A DNA stretch of 64,000 bases from the NCBI GenBank assembly GCA_017460885.1, contig JAFUAB010000034.1, forward strand, positions 186,001 through 250,000. Direction: 5' to 3'. This DNA comes from Lachnospiraceae bacterium (lineage in GTDB: Bacteria; Bacillota; Clostridia; Lachnospirales; Lachnospiraceae). The position numbers were made by a program, and so were the translations under genes. Below, one piece after another: positions 1 to 8,993 of this stretch. The number at the start of each line of letters is the position of its first letter. The first letter of the stretch is position 1. The notes under the pieces were generated by a model that had not been told where the DNA came from, did no database searches, and was given only the letters and a program-made list of their open reading frames with translations.

Positions 1-168
1 CTTGGCATCTACCGGAGGATCATCCTGTGCCGCAGTCCTGACAAAGCTTATCTTATATCTGATCGGCACAAAAAGCACCAGCAAAACCAGCAGCAGTACG
101 AAACCGAGTATGGATCCAATGACGATACCAAGGATTTTTAATATAGTCAATAATACTGTTAAAAACAT
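1..168 (-). CDS. DUF2953 domain protein, N-terminal part (cut by window edge)
   Basis: The minus-strand frame opens with ATG at 168 and stays open to base 1, giving 56 residues. It starts with one strongly hydrophobic segment (about residues 1-35, rich in Leu, Val and Ile), followed by VPIRYK. That layout is typical of DUF2953 membrane-anchored proteins, which in Clostridia often sit near sporulation or chromosome-segregation genes. The start lies 3 nt after the stop of the upstream 114-residue gene, so the two are probably translated together. The rest of the protein lies outside the window, so the family call rests on the N-terminus only. Confidence 0.6.
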   Translation of the reverse strand, partial: MFLTVLLTILKILGIVIGSILGFVLLLVLLVLFVPIRYKISFVRTAAQDDPPVDAK

Positions 169-171
169 CGG

Positions 172-516
172 TCAATACTCGTTCAAAAACCGCATAAGCT
201 GCGGATAGCCGTATTTTTCAACAGATTTTTGCGTCAGAGCTATCACAAAGGCAACCGCCTCATCATAGTTTTTGGTAAAGGCCAGGATCGGTCTCGGATC
301 AGCTGCCATAAACTTCTGTTTAAAAAAATCGGCTCTGATTATCTCCAGTTCATCGGGCAGATCAGCCTGTCGAATGATATAGATGCCCGGAATGATCTTT
401 CCGGATCTGAATCTTCTGATCACTCTTTTTTTGTTTCTGATCCTGTCGGAAATAAATACACTATCTGATACAGTCATGTTTAATGTACCCGATGCCTCAA
501 AATCAAACATACTCAT
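172..516 (-). CDS. conserved-looking small protein of unknown function
   Basis: This 114-residue frame has no family I recognise. It is soluble (no membrane segment), with a basic middle part (about residues 26-40, RIRNKKRVIRRFR) and a C-terminal half with helical, amphipathic character. It lies 3 nt upstream of the DUF2953 gene and is divergent from the HD-GYP gene. I see no good Shine-Dalgarno site before the ATG at 516; an ATG two codons later is equally possible. The tight coupling to DUF2953 is the main reason to treat it as real. Confidence 0.55.
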   Translation of the reverse strand: MSMFDFEASGTLNMTVSDSVFISDRIRNKKRVIRRFRSGKIIPGIYIIRQADLPDELEIIRADFFKQKFMAADPRPILAFTKNYDEAVAFVIALTQKSVEKYGYPQLMRFLNEY

Positions 517-538
517 ACATAATTAATGTTACCATACC

Positions 539-567
539 TTGACTATTTTGTGTTAACCTTTTAATAT
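539..567 (+). promoter_or_regulatory. sigma-A-type promoter of the HD-GYP gene, placed for a leaderless mRNA
   Basis: TTGACT (539-544) and TAATAT (562-567) are separated by 17 bp. The expected transcription start is at about 574, one base before the ATG at 575. There is no purine-rich ribosome site in the T-rich stretch before the ATG. The box sequences and spacing are seen directly; the leaderless reading is inferred. Confidence 0.6.
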
Positions 568-574
568 TTTGTAT

Positions 575-1633
575 ATGAAAACCGTTGCACGCATTACCCT
601 TAAGGCCGGAGACATTCTCGGCGAGGATATTATTTCCAATCATGGCGAGAAGCTCTATTCCAAGGGCACAAAACTCGATCTGAAAGCACTGGACAGACTT
701 GCCAGGCATAATATCATGGCCGTCACGATAATGGAGGATATCGACTTTGCCGAGACTCATACCGAGAAGGTCAAATTAAGTGATGGCTTTAAGACGTTCA
801 AAACCGCCTATTATGAGTGCGTTCCCCAGTTTCGCAGGATCATAGACAATTGTGTGATAGACCATGTGCGTCCGCCCATCGATCAGTTGCTTGGGATATA
901 TGTCAAGCTGGCTTCTCTTGCCGCAACGGGAAATATCCTTCTTGAATATCTGGTGAACATTCCTCCCGATATGGAAAACATGATATATGAGCATATGCTG
1001 AATACCGGCATGATAGCTTCGGTCTTTGCCAACTGGCTGGGAATGACCAAACAGGAAATGTTCACATTTATACAATGCGGATTTCTATATGATATCGGCA
1101 AACTCTGTCTTCCCAAGGAGCTTATATATAAGCCGTCCAAACTTACTGACGAGGAGTTTGCGATGATGAAGACCCATACCACTCTCGGTCACGACCTGCT
1201 TGTTTCCGTCGGCCTCGGAGGCACGATCTCGGACTGCGCTCTTCAGCATCACGAAAAGGGAGACGGTTCGGGATACCCCAACCATCTTAAGATCAGTGAT
1301 ATAGATAACTTTGCGCAGTATATCTCCATTATCGATGCCTATGAAGCCATGTCGGCTCCCAAGACATATCGTTTCCCGCTCAACGCCTTTGAGATCATAT
1401 CCAATTTTGAGAAAGATGTGATGAAGTATAACAAAATGAAGCTTGATGCGATAATGTTCCATATCGCATCAACACAGATGGGACTTCACGCCAAGCTTAA
1501 CGACGGTCGTGAAGGTGATATAATCTTTATCAATAATCTGCACTGTGCAAGACCCATGCTCCGCGACGAGAGCGGAAACATAATCGATCTGTCCAAGGAA
1601 CCCGAGAACATACAGATCTACGCACTGTTCTGA
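575..1633 (+). CDS. HD-GYP-like signalling protein with degenerate HD motif
   Basis: A protein of 352 residues counted from ATG 575 (an in-frame TTG lies at 569). The N-terminus (VARITLKAGDILGEDI) matches the short domain that often precedes HD-GYP c-di-GMP phosphodiesterases. The HD-GYP core follows: a conserved His in YEHML, then LYDIGKL where active enzymes have LHDIGK, then HHEKGDGSGYP and a DAYEAMSAP motif. The metal-binding His of the HD pair is Tyr (about residue 172) while the Asp, the GYP and other His residues remain. It may be a c-di-GMP sensor or a weakened enzyme. It is a single gene, convergent with the pbp gene. Confidence 0.8.
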   Translation: MKTVARITLKAGDILGEDIISNHGEKLYSKGTKLDLKALDRLARHNIMAVTIMEDIDFAETHTEKVKLSDGFKTFKTAYYECVPQFRRIIDNCVIDHVRPPIDQLLGIYVKLASLAATGNILLEYLVNIPPDMENMIYEHMLNTGMIASVFANWLGMTKQEMFTFIQCGFLYDIGKLCLPKELIYKPSKLTDEEFAMMKTHTTLGHDLLVSVGLGGTISDCALQHHEKGDGSGYPNHLKISDIDNFAQYISIIDAYEAMSAPKTYRFPLNAFEIISNFEKDVMKYNKMKLDAIMFHIASTQMGLHAKLNDGREGDIIFINNLHCARPMLRDESGNIIDLSKEPENIQIYALF

Positions 1634-1663
1634 AGCCTGTGAATTCGGATTTATCCGTTCTTC

Positions 1664-1682
1664 TCCCGGGCATATCCCGGGA
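1664..1682. terminator. short GC-rich hairpin between convergent genes
   Basis: A 7-bp stem (TCCCGGG/CCCGGGA) with a 5-nt loop fills the 49-bp gap between the convergent HD-GYP and pbp genes. There is no T tract on either strand, so it may only be a weak terminator or an mRNA-stabilising hairpin. Confidence 0.3.
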
Positions 1683-3143
1683 TCAGTAAACACCGAAATA
1701 CTTATCAAACATTCTCTTTGCTATAGGCACGGCATATTCGCCTCCGCTGCCCGCTCCCTCGATAATGATCGTAACAGCTATCTCAGGATCCTCTGCGGGC
1801 GCAAATCCGGTAAACCAGGCATGTGAATCGTCCTTACTGTAATTATTGAATTCAGCGGACCCGGTTTTGCCGGCCGCCGTATACACATCATTCTTAAGTC
1901 TGGTTCCGGTACCGGACTGTACTACCCCGATCATCAGCTCCGTGAGCAGTCTGCTTTCGTCTCCGGTCATGAGTACTCCCGCCTTTTCGGGATTAAATTT
2001 TGCGACGGACGAACCCGAAGCAGACTCGATACGGTCGATCAGGATGGGCTTCATCAGAACTCCGCCGTTAGCTATGGCACACGTAATCATATTCAAATGC
2101 AGCGGGCTCATGGCATCCTGTCCCTGTCCGATCGAGGCCTGCATAAGATTATGACTGTCCACATCCTCTTCAATAGCGGTAGACGAGACCGAGGTAGGCA
2201 GGTCACATGGCAGCCTTTGACCGAATCTCAGATCTTCGAGAGTCTTTTTGAAGGATGCGGGATCCAGGCCCAGACCCACATTGGCAAAGGAAGAATTACA
2301 GCTCTTGGCAAACGAGCCCGCAAAATCCAGCGATCCGTGAACCGAGCCGTGATAACACTTGATGGTCGTGTCTTCGTAAGTAAACTTTCCGTTGCAGTTA
2401 AAATGATATCCCGCATAGGAATTATTGTTCTCCCGGAGATATTCCAGTGTCGTGATGATCTTGAAGGTTGATCCCGGAGGATAGAGTCCCTGTGTGACCC
2501 TGTTTAAAAGATTCGAATTGTTCCTGTCGGAGATCAGCTCATCCCACATTGCCTCGATATTATTGGGATCAAAATCCGGCTTGCTGACCATAGCCAGTAT
2601 ATGGCCGGTCCTGACCTCGGTGATCACTACCGCACCCTTATACACGCCCAGAGAATCATATGCAACCTGCTGCAGACCGGTATCCAGTGTGGTTATGCAG
2701 GAGTCAGCGGTAAGCGGGCCCTCATCTCCGGCTTCGGATCTGGCAATATCTCCGATCCCGGTATGACAGTTTAACAGATAATAATTCGCCAGGCTTTCAA
2801 CTCCCATACGGCCGTGCGTACTGTATCCGACGGCATGAGCAAACATATTCTGATACGGATACACCCGGGTCTGCGAAGCCGCATCGTCTCCGGTTGAATA
2901 AGCCAGCACCTCTCCGTCCGCAGAGATTATGGATCCTCTTAAGTATTCCTTTGCCAGACGATAGGAATAGGAGTTATAACTGTTGTCGAACATTTCGATC
3001 TTATTGTTTCTGGAAAAGGTGACCATATAAACGCAAAGAACCGCAAAGACCAGGCTTATTGCCGCTCCGGTGAAATACAATGCATAGGTCGAGTTCCTCT
3101 TATGACTGTATGCTTTTGTCTCTTGTTCCTTCGTTGTGTTCAT
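1683..3143 (-). CDS. class B penicillin-binding protein (peptidoglycan transpeptidase)
   Basis: A 486-residue protein with one N-terminal membrane segment (about 20-43) and a transpeptidase domain carrying all three motifs: SxxK as S225-T-F-K228, SxN as S281-C-N283 and KTG at 426-428. It cross-links peptidoglycan outside the membrane. It is short for a class B PBP, with a reduced dimerisation region and no PASTA domains. The gene overlaps the FtsW/RodA-like gene by 44 nt and has its own GAGAAG ribosome site inside that gene. The pairing indicates a cognate SEDS-PBP elongation or division complex; sequence alone does not tell which. Confidence 0.92.
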   Translation of the reverse strand: MNTTKEQETKAYSHKRNSTYALYFTGAAISLVFAVLCVYMVTFSRNNKIEMFDNSYNSYSYRLAKEYLRGSIISADGEVLAYSTGDDAASQTRVYPYQNMFAHAVGYSTHGRMGVESLANYYLLNCHTGIGDIARSEAGDEGPLTADSCITTLDTGLQQVAYDSLGVYKGAVVITEVRTGHILAMVSKPDFDPNNIEAMWDELISDRNNSNLLNRVTQGLYPPGSTFKIITTLEYLRENNNSYAGYHFNCNGKFTYEDTTIKCYHGSVHGSLDFAGSFAKSCNSSFANVGLGLDPASFKKTLEDLRFGQRLPCDLPTSVSSTAIEEDVDSHNLMQASIGQGQDAMSPLHLNMITCAIANGGVLMKPILIDRIESASGSSVAKFNPEKAGVLMTGDESRLLTELMIGVVQSGTGTRLKNDVYTAAGKTGSAEFNNYSKDDSHAWFTGFAPAEDPEIAVTIIIEGAGSGGEYAVPIAKRMFDKYFGVY

Positions 3144-4479
3144 TTATCTTCTCATAGAATATCTCTTCATCCATTCTGATCATACTTACTCCCATCAGTA
3201 CCTCAAATAACAGTATACTGGTCAGAACGGAGCTTCCACCGTAGCTCACAAACGGTAACGTAACGCCTGTAAGAGGGATAAACTTCACACCGCCTCCGAC
3301 CGTTACGAATACCTGAAAAATATATGAAGTCCCAAGTCCCACGGCCAGCAGCCTGTAATACATTGACGAAAGGGCTGCTGCCAGTCTGATGGATGCCAGA
3401 AAACTCAAAAGGCATATCACGAGCAGCGAGATTCCCACAACGAATCCCATCTCTTCAACAACGGCCGAAAACACAAAATCATCCTCGACAAAAGGGATGG
3501 ACGCAGGATTCCCTTTCATAAGTCCAAGTCCCCATGTGGATCCTGAGCTAATGGCAAAAAGTGACTGTGTGATCTGATATCCGGTATCATCGATCGTACT
3601 CCACGGATCCAGCCATGCCTGCACTCGTGTACGCACATGTGCAAACCTCTGGTATGCCACAAGTGCTGCTGCGAATGCTGCCGCGCCGCCCCCAAGCAGA
3701 TACAGAATATTTCCGGTAGCGACAAAGACCATTACCAGATAGACAACACCGTATATAAGCGCACTTCCCAGGTCACGGCTAAGTACCAGGATAAGCACAT
3801 GCACCACGGCGATCGACGCTGAGATCAAGACCTCATTAAGGCCTCTGGCTCTGACAAAGCACGAGGCCACAAAGAATACAAAGACGATCTTTATTATCTC
3901 AGAAGGCTGAAAGGTGATACCGCCGATGGTATATGAAATATTGGCTCCATAGGTGATCTGTCCGGCTATCAGGACGGCTCCGAGTGCCCCTATTCCAATA
4001 GAGGCATATATCCACTTAAGGGTATACAGGAGCCTGATCCTGCGTATGATCAAAGGAACCCCCATACTGACTATAAAAGAGACCGTTACGATCAGAAGCT
4101 GCTTAAGCGATTTATTGACATTTAAACGTGTCAGAATTACAAATCCGACGCTTAACAGCATGCACATATTGTTGCCGAAAAGTCTGTTTGCATCGGGATA
4201 AAGTATAGACCCGATCACGATTATGCCGATCATCAATACCTGTTCTATAAAGAAGTAAAGCATGATACGGGTATCTCCGGTCACGGAGCTGATACACAAA
4301 AAAGCCGTAAAGCTGAAAAGAAACATACATACGGACTGTGCATGAAGCAGAACCGAATTATCATAGTCCGGGTCATCCCTTATCAGTAACGTGATGCCCA
4401 GCACACAGTAGAGTATCAGGAATATCCCCAGGAAATACCTGGATAATGTGGTTATATATATATTCAGATAAGTACTCAC
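3100..4479 (-). CDS. SEDS-family FtsW/RodA/SpoVE peptidoglycan glycosyltransferase
   Basis: A 459-residue polytopic membrane protein with the SEDS signatures FQPSEIIKI, RVQAWLDPW, PFVEDDFVFS and PLTGVTLPFVSYGGSS. The family polymerises lipid II together with a class B PBP. Translation starts with GTG at 4479, directly after the U32 stop codon, with AGGAG about 8 nt upstream inside the U32 gene. The C-terminal part (after about residue 440) is hydrophilic and overlaps the pbp start. Whether it works in elongation, division or sporulation is not decided by the sequence. Confidence 0.93.
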   Translation of the reverse strand: MSTYLNIYITTLSRYFLGIFLILYCVLGITLLIRDDPDYDNSVLLHAQSVCMFLFSFTAFLCISSVTGDTRIMLYFFIEQVLMIGIIVIGSILYPDANRLFGNNMCMLLSVGFVILTRLNVNKSLKQLLIVTVSFIVSMGVPLIIRRIRLLYTLKWIYASIGIGALGAVLIAGQITYGANISYTIGGITFQPSEIIKIVFVFFVASCFVRARGLNEVLISASIAVVHVLILVLSRDLGSALIYGVVYLVMVFVATGNILYLLGGGAAAFAAALVAYQRFAHVRTRVQAWLDPWSTIDDTGYQITQSLFAISSGSTWGLGLMKGNPASIPFVEDDFVFSAVVEEMGFVVGISLLVICLLSFLASIRLAAALSSMYYRLLAVGLGTSYIFQVFVTVGGGVKFIPLTGVTLPFVSYGGSSVLTSILLFEVLMGVSMIRMDEEIFYEKINEHNEGTRDKSIQS

Positions 4480-6816
4480 CTAAAGCACTCCTCGTTTCAA
4501 ATGTCCCGTAGTGTGTTCCATACGTCCGAGCCGTCCGATCATATCCGGATCACCGGACAGAAACGCTCCCAGGATCATTTCGGATTCATCCTTATCTTCT
4601 ACAGTCAGATTGATCCTCAAACCCGAGATACCTGTCCTTTTAATATCCTTTATCATGTTATGTAAACTTAATGGAAGTGAATTGAGTATCACATTCGTGC
4701 ACGCATTACAGTCAGTTATCACCGGGAATGCCGCATCCTTGCGGTCCCTCAGCACAACCTCCCCGAAGCTTCTTCTGTGATCGCATGAATTCAGGGTCTT
4801 TTTGACACATCCGGCACTTATCATGACAGGTATACGGCCATAGACAACTGTCGAAAAAACGAAGTCCGGGTCCATCTGTTTACCGGTAATGCCTCTGTCC
4901 GGATCATCGGGGCAACACTGTCCGGATGTTTCCTTAACATCCGGGTTGACTCCCGTTATGTTATATATATCCCTTAGTCTTGCCTCATAGGGGATCGTGA
5001 TCCTGTTTACTCCCAATCCCGCTAATTTCAAAGCGGCCTTTGAATTTAACGCATAGATCTGTGCATCCGCATATATCCGCATACCCGGCAGATGTCTGAT
5101 CACGAAATAAAGCTCATCGAGTGTATGAACCATAACTCCGCTGACATCCGTACGTCTACGGATAGTTTCGCAGATCTCTCCAAAAAGCTCATCATCCCTG
5201 TGCCTGAGGACAAAGGGCAGGGAAACAAACAGTTCCGGATAGCCTTCCGGGTTCGTTTTGTGCGCCGGAAGCTTTACTTTTTTTGCGAGATCATAATCAA
5301 AAATGAGCCTGTCAAACAGATCTGAACAATTAATGGCCGCAGCAAGCTGGGCCTCCGTGCTCACATATATATCCATGTCGCAGCCACCGCTTTCTCTGCC
5401 ATGATCCTCCCCGACTATAATCGTATTCTCTTCTGCTGTCCGTGTTTTTGGTGGAGGATCGGATCGTTCCGGTCCCGGAGCCTTAATATCCTTTAATATA
5501 CGGTACCCCGCTTTTTTCTGCTCCAGCTCTTCCAGAACACGTCTGCGCAGATCGTTAAGTGCACTCACGGGCAAAAATATATCGTCCCCTGCATCAATAT
5601 CAATATTTCCGCACTCAAACGGAGAATCACCGGTCTTACCTATACTCCTGATAATGTTTTCACGTGAAAGCGGAGCATTCTTCGCCTTCTGCACAACCGC
5701 TCCGGTCACTGTGACCATCGTATCGTCACAGATCGCGGTAATATGGCTTTCCTTACCGGAATATAACTCAGCCCTGATATCTACGGATCTGCGTGGATAG
5801 TCACGTACATATTTTTCACGGATGGCAGCAGCCTTTTGATCATCGACACCGTTGTATCCCGGACCTTTCAGTGTGATCAGAGACCTCCCGGTACTTCCTT
5901 CATAATAGCCTTTGGAAATATCGGTACGTATATAGAGCGAACACAGATCGCGGATGTCTGATTTACTTACACTGAAGCCCTCAGGGCCGGCATTCATATA
6001 CATATCGATATACTTACGATAAATGGCTGTCACGCCTGCAACATACTCGGGGGACTTCATCCTTCCCTCGATCTTGAACGAATCTATACCGGCTTCTATC
6101 AGCTCCGGCAGGATCTCTACGGTACACATATCCTTCATGCTGAGGAGATAACCGGATGAAGCTGCGGCTCCTTTCCTGTCACTGTCCGAAAGTATCTGAC
6201 CTGTAAATGCTTCTGCTCTGAATGGAAGTCTGCAGGTACCGGCGCATCTGCCCCGATTGCCGCTTCTGCCCCCGATCATCGAGCTCATCAGGCATAAGCC
6301 GGAATATGAGTAACACATGGCGCCGTGGATAAAACATTCAAGTTCTATATCAACATTCTTCTTTATAGTACGGATTTCCTGCAGTGTGAGCTCCCTGGCG
6401 GGCACAACCCTGGATAATCCGAGCTCCTTACAAAGGAGTGCACCCTCCGAATGCATTATACTCATCTGAGTGGATGCGTGAATCGGGAGATCCGGGAATT
6501 CGCTCCCAAGCATATCGATCAGGCCAAGATCCTGAATAATGATACCGTCAAGTCCGCTCTCATAGAGCGGAATGACCAGATCACGGGCCTGTTTGATCTC
6601 ATCATCCGTAAGAAGCGTGTTAAGGGCAAGATAGATCCTGACGCCGCAAAGATGCGCACGCCTGATCCCTCTTACAAGTTCCTCTCCGGATATGTTATCG
6701 GCATAAGCCCTTGCCGAAAACCTGTCTGCCCCGACATATACGGCATCCGCGCCGGCATTTATCGCAGCCTTCAGACACTCGGTGTTTCCGGCGGGCGAAA
6801 GAAGTTCACAGCCCAT
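4480..6816 (-). CDS. U32-family protein (collagenase-like fold; probable RNA hydroxylation enzyme)
   Basis: A 778-residue protein that begins with the U32 signature ELLSPAGN and has the cysteine-rich core around residues 160-198 (Cys161, 168, 175, 191, 195; motif GGRSGNRGRC). A long C-terminal region follows, as in U32 proteins that carry DUF3656. Members of this family in E. coli hydroxylate 23S rRNA or tRNA; the old annotation as collagenase is probably misleading. It starts at ATG 6816 with GAGAGG upstream and abuts the SEDS gene. It lies downstream of zapA, behind a terminator hairpin. Confidence 0.88.
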   Translation of the reverse strand: MGCELLSPAGNTECLKAAINAGADAVYVGADRFSARAYADNISGEELVRGIRRAHLCGVRIYLALNTLLTDDEIKQARDLVIPLYESGLDGIIIQDLGLIDMLGSEFPDLPIHASTQMSIMHSEGALLCKELGLSRVVPARELTLQEIRTIKKNVDIELECFIHGAMCYSYSGLCLMSSMIGGRSGNRGRCAGTCRLPFRAEAFTGQILSDSDRKGAAASSGYLLSMKDMCTVEILPELIEAGIDSFKIEGRMKSPEYVAGVTAIYRKYIDMYMNAGPEGFSVSKSDIRDLCSLYIRTDISKGYYEGSTGRSLITLKGPGYNGVDDQKAAAIREKYVRDYPRRSVDIRAELYSGKESHITAICDDTMVTVTGAVVQKAKNAPLSRENIIRSIGKTGDSPFECGNIDIDAGDDIFLPVSALNDLRRRVLEELEQKKAGYRILKDIKAPGPERSDPPPKTRTAEENTIIVGEDHGRESGGCDMDIYVSTEAQLAAAINCSDLFDRLIFDYDLAKKVKLPAHKTNPEGYPELFVSLPFVLRHRDDELFGEICETIRRRTDVSGVMVHTLDELYFVIRHLPGMRIYADAQIYALNSKAALKLAGLGVNRITIPYEARLRDIYNITGVNPDVKETSGQCCPDDPDRGITGKQMDPDFVFSTVVYGRIPVMISAGCVKKTLNSCDHRRSFGEVVLRDRKDAAFPVITDCNACTNVILNSLPLSLHNMIKDIKRTGISGLRINLTVEDKDESEMILGAFLSGDPDMIGRLGRMEHTTGHLKRGVL

Positions 6817-6826
6817 CGATCCCTCT

Positions 6827-6857
6827 CAAAAATAAAGGCTGTCTTTACGGACAGCCC
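6827..6857 (-). terminator. terminator that overlaps the zapA stop codon
   Basis: On the minus strand a GGCTGTC/GACAGCC stem (6850-6856 with 6837-6843) with a short loop is followed by TTTATTTTT. The left arm of the hairpin encodes the last residues of ZapA, so the terminator is built into the coding end. Confidence 0.75.
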
Positions 6858-7201
6858 TTTTCCTGTGCTCTTTTCAGATTTCGTTCCATATTCTCCATCT
6901 TGATCTGTGTAGCTATCAATTCATGCTTCAGATCATAGAGTTCTTTCTCTTTATTCTCGATTTCCTGTTCGAGCTGTTCTATCTGTTGCCTGGCCTTAAA
7001 GAAATCATCGGCGATATTGAGCTCTATAAGTACCGCCTGTGTATCTATCGGCAGTCTCTTGAAATTCTCATCCCCGGTATTCTCGGAGATCTTATTGTTA
7101 AGATATGACGCTACCTTCTGCAGATATTCCTCGCTCTCATATCCGCTCAAAGTAAACACCTTACCGCCTATGATAACCTCTGCATCGGTCTTTACAGCCA
7201 T
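6845..7201 (-). CDS. zapA: cell division protein ZapA
   Basis: A 118-residue protein with the ZapA pattern: an N-terminal strand region (AEVIIGGKVFTLSGYESEEY) followed by a long coiled coil (about 65-112, rich in Glu, Lys and Gln). ZapA bundles FtsZ filaments at the Z ring. The start at 7201 has GGAGGAG upstream. It stands between ruvB and the U32-ftsW-pbp run, which fits a cell-division context. The C-terminal residues are encoded within a terminator hairpin. Confidence 0.88.
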   Translation of the reverse strand: MAVKTDAEVIIGGKVFTLSGYESEEYLQKVASYLNNKISENTGDENFKRLPIDTQAVLIELNIADDFFKARQQIEQLEQEIENKEKELYDLKHELIATQIKMENMERNLKRAQEKGCP

Positions 7202-7245
7202 AGCTCTCCTCCGTAAACGAAAAATACACTAAAAGTATAGTATTA

Positions 7246-8361
7246 TCAGGTAGGAAATTCAAGTCCCAAATGGTGATACGCCAATTCCGTGCAGACTCTT
7301 CCACGGTGTGTTCTGTTGATGAAGCCCTGCATGATAAGATAGGGTTCGATAACATCTTCCAGTGTACCCGGATCCTCTCCCAAAGCCGTGGCCAGTGTAT
7401 CCAGGCCGACCGGGCCTCCGCCGAACTTATGGATGATCGTCTCGAGTGCATTCCTGTCTATCCTGTCGAGACCGAGCGAATCCACATCCAGCAGATCAAG
7501 GGAAGTACGTGCAACATCAAGAGTTATCACACCGTCATATCTGACCTGAGCATAATCTCTGACACGTTTAAGCATACGGTTGGCCAGTCGTGGCGTTCCT
7601 CTGCTTCTTAAGGCTATCTCCTTTGCACCGTCATCATCTATCTCAACATTCAGAATATGTGCCGAGTTAAAAATGATCTGCCTAAGTTCACCGACCGTAT
7701 AATACTCAAGCCTGTGTATCATTCCGAACCTGTCACGAAGCGGTGCGGTAAGCAGACCCGCTCTGGTGGTCGCACCCACCAGCGTGAATCTCGGCAGTGG
7801 GATCCTCCGCGATACAACGCTCTCTCCCTTACTGTAGATCACATCCACCGCAAAGTCCTCCATAGCCGAATACAGAGTCTCCTCCACCTGGCGGTTCAGC
7901 CTGTGGATCTCATCTATAAACAGGACATCACCCTTCTGAAGCTTGGACAGGATAGCGACTATATCACCGGGGTTCTCGATCGCCGGTCCCGATGAGATCA
8001 CACATTTAGATCCCATCTCATTGGCAATGATCCCGGCCAGTGTAGTCTTGCCCAATCCCGGAGGACCGTAAAAAAGGCAATGATCCAGAGCTTCTCCTCT
8101 CATCCTGGCAGCTTCTATAAAGACCTTGAGGTTTTCCTTGGTCTTTTCCTGTCCGATATAGTTATCAAAGGTCTTCGGCCTCAGGATATTCTCCATGCTG
8201 ATATCGTCACCGACACGGTCGGTTATCAGTGTGGGATTGGGTTTATATGAAGCCTGCGATGCTTTGCTCACTGACGCCGCACCGCCGTTTCCGGGATCCG
8301 GACCGTATGAGCTGTTTATACTCGCGTTTTGATCGATATCTGTCTGTATGCTCCGTTTCAT
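7246..8361 (-). CDS. ruvB: Holliday junction branch-migration ATPase RuvB
   Basis: A 371-residue AAA+ motor with Walker [10 protein letters not shown] (about 99-107), Walker B LFIDEIH, the sensor motif GATTRAGLL, and a C-terminal winged helix with [11 protein letters not shown]. It drives branch migration together with RuvA. It has an extra N-terminal stretch of about 45-50 low-complexity residues compared with the usual protein of about 340. It overlaps the end of ruvA by 4 nt (ATGA), so the two are translationally coupled. Confidence 0.97.
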   Translation of the reverse strand: MKRSIQTDIDQNASINSSYGPDPGNGGAASVSKASQASYKPNPTLITDRVGDDISMENILRPKTFDNYIGQEKTKENLKVFIEAARMRGEALDHCLFYGPPGLGKTTLAGIIANEMGSKCVISSGPAIENPGDIVAILSKLQKGDVLFIDEIHRLNRQVEETLYSAMEDFAVDVIYSKGESVVSRRIPLPRFTLVGATTRAGLLTAPLRDRFGMIHRLEYYTVGELRQIIFNSAHILNVEIDDDGAKEIALRSRGTPRLANRMLKRVRDYAQVRYDGVITLDVARTSLDLLDVDSLGLDRIDRNALETIIHKFGGGPVGLDTLATALGEDPGTLEDVIEPYLIMQGFINRTHRGRVCTELAYHHLGLEFPT

Positions 8362-8966
8362 CGAATCACCTTCAATGCCTCCGCTATGATGTCATCCACA
8401 TCCATATCCTCCGTCAGCTCCAGAGATCTGATGGCAGATACGGCCTCTGTGGTATTAAAGCCGAGTGCACCAAGCACGTCAGCTGCCTCGCTGACCCTGG
8501 CGTTCATCATATTATCGGGCAGATCCGACGTATCCTGCGATGCGGTCACCTTGATCATAGAGCCCGAATCGTATTTGCCCTTCAGATCCACGATAAGCCT
8601 CTCTGCGGATTTTTTACCCAGCCCCGGTGCCTTGGCGAGACTCTTGGAGTCGCCGGTGATTATGGCGATACGTACACTGTTTGCATCCATTACAGACAAC
8701 AGATTAAGCGCACTCTTCGGTCCGATACCGCTGACGGATATCAGATCCTTGAACATGGCCAGATCATCCTTATCCAGGAATCCCATAAGCTCTATCGCAT
8801 CCTCCCTGACCGATGTATAAGTATAGAGCCTGACTTCACCTCCTATCGGAGGAAGTTTGTTGGCTGTAGACTGTGAAATAATGATATTATAACCGATATG
8901 TCCTACATCCAGGACCACTCTGTCGGGATAGAGATCGGCTACAATTCCCTGTATATATGCGTACAT
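8358..8966 (-). CDS. ruvA: Holliday junction binding protein RuvA
   Basis: A 202-residue protein with the RuvA layout: an OB-fold N-terminus ([20 protein letters not shown]), a helix-hairpin-helix region ([14 protein letters not shown] and [17 protein letters not shown]), and a C-terminal domain (about 150-202) that contacts RuvB. It forms the tetramer that holds the junction and recruits RuvB. A GGAGAG ribosome site precedes the ATG. Confidence 0.97.
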   Translation of the reverse strand: MYAYIQGIVADLYPDRVVLDVGHIGYNIIISQSTANKLPPIGGEVRLYTYTSVREDAIELMGFLDKDDLAMFKDLISVSGIGPKSALNLLSVMDANSVRIAIITGDSKSLAKAPGLGKKSAERLIVDLKGKYDSGSMIKVTASQDTSDLPDNMMNARVSEAADVLGALGFNTTEAVSAIRSLELTEDMDVDDIIAEALKVIR

Positions 8967-8993
8967 GTGTCTCTCCGTAATATTCTGACAGGT

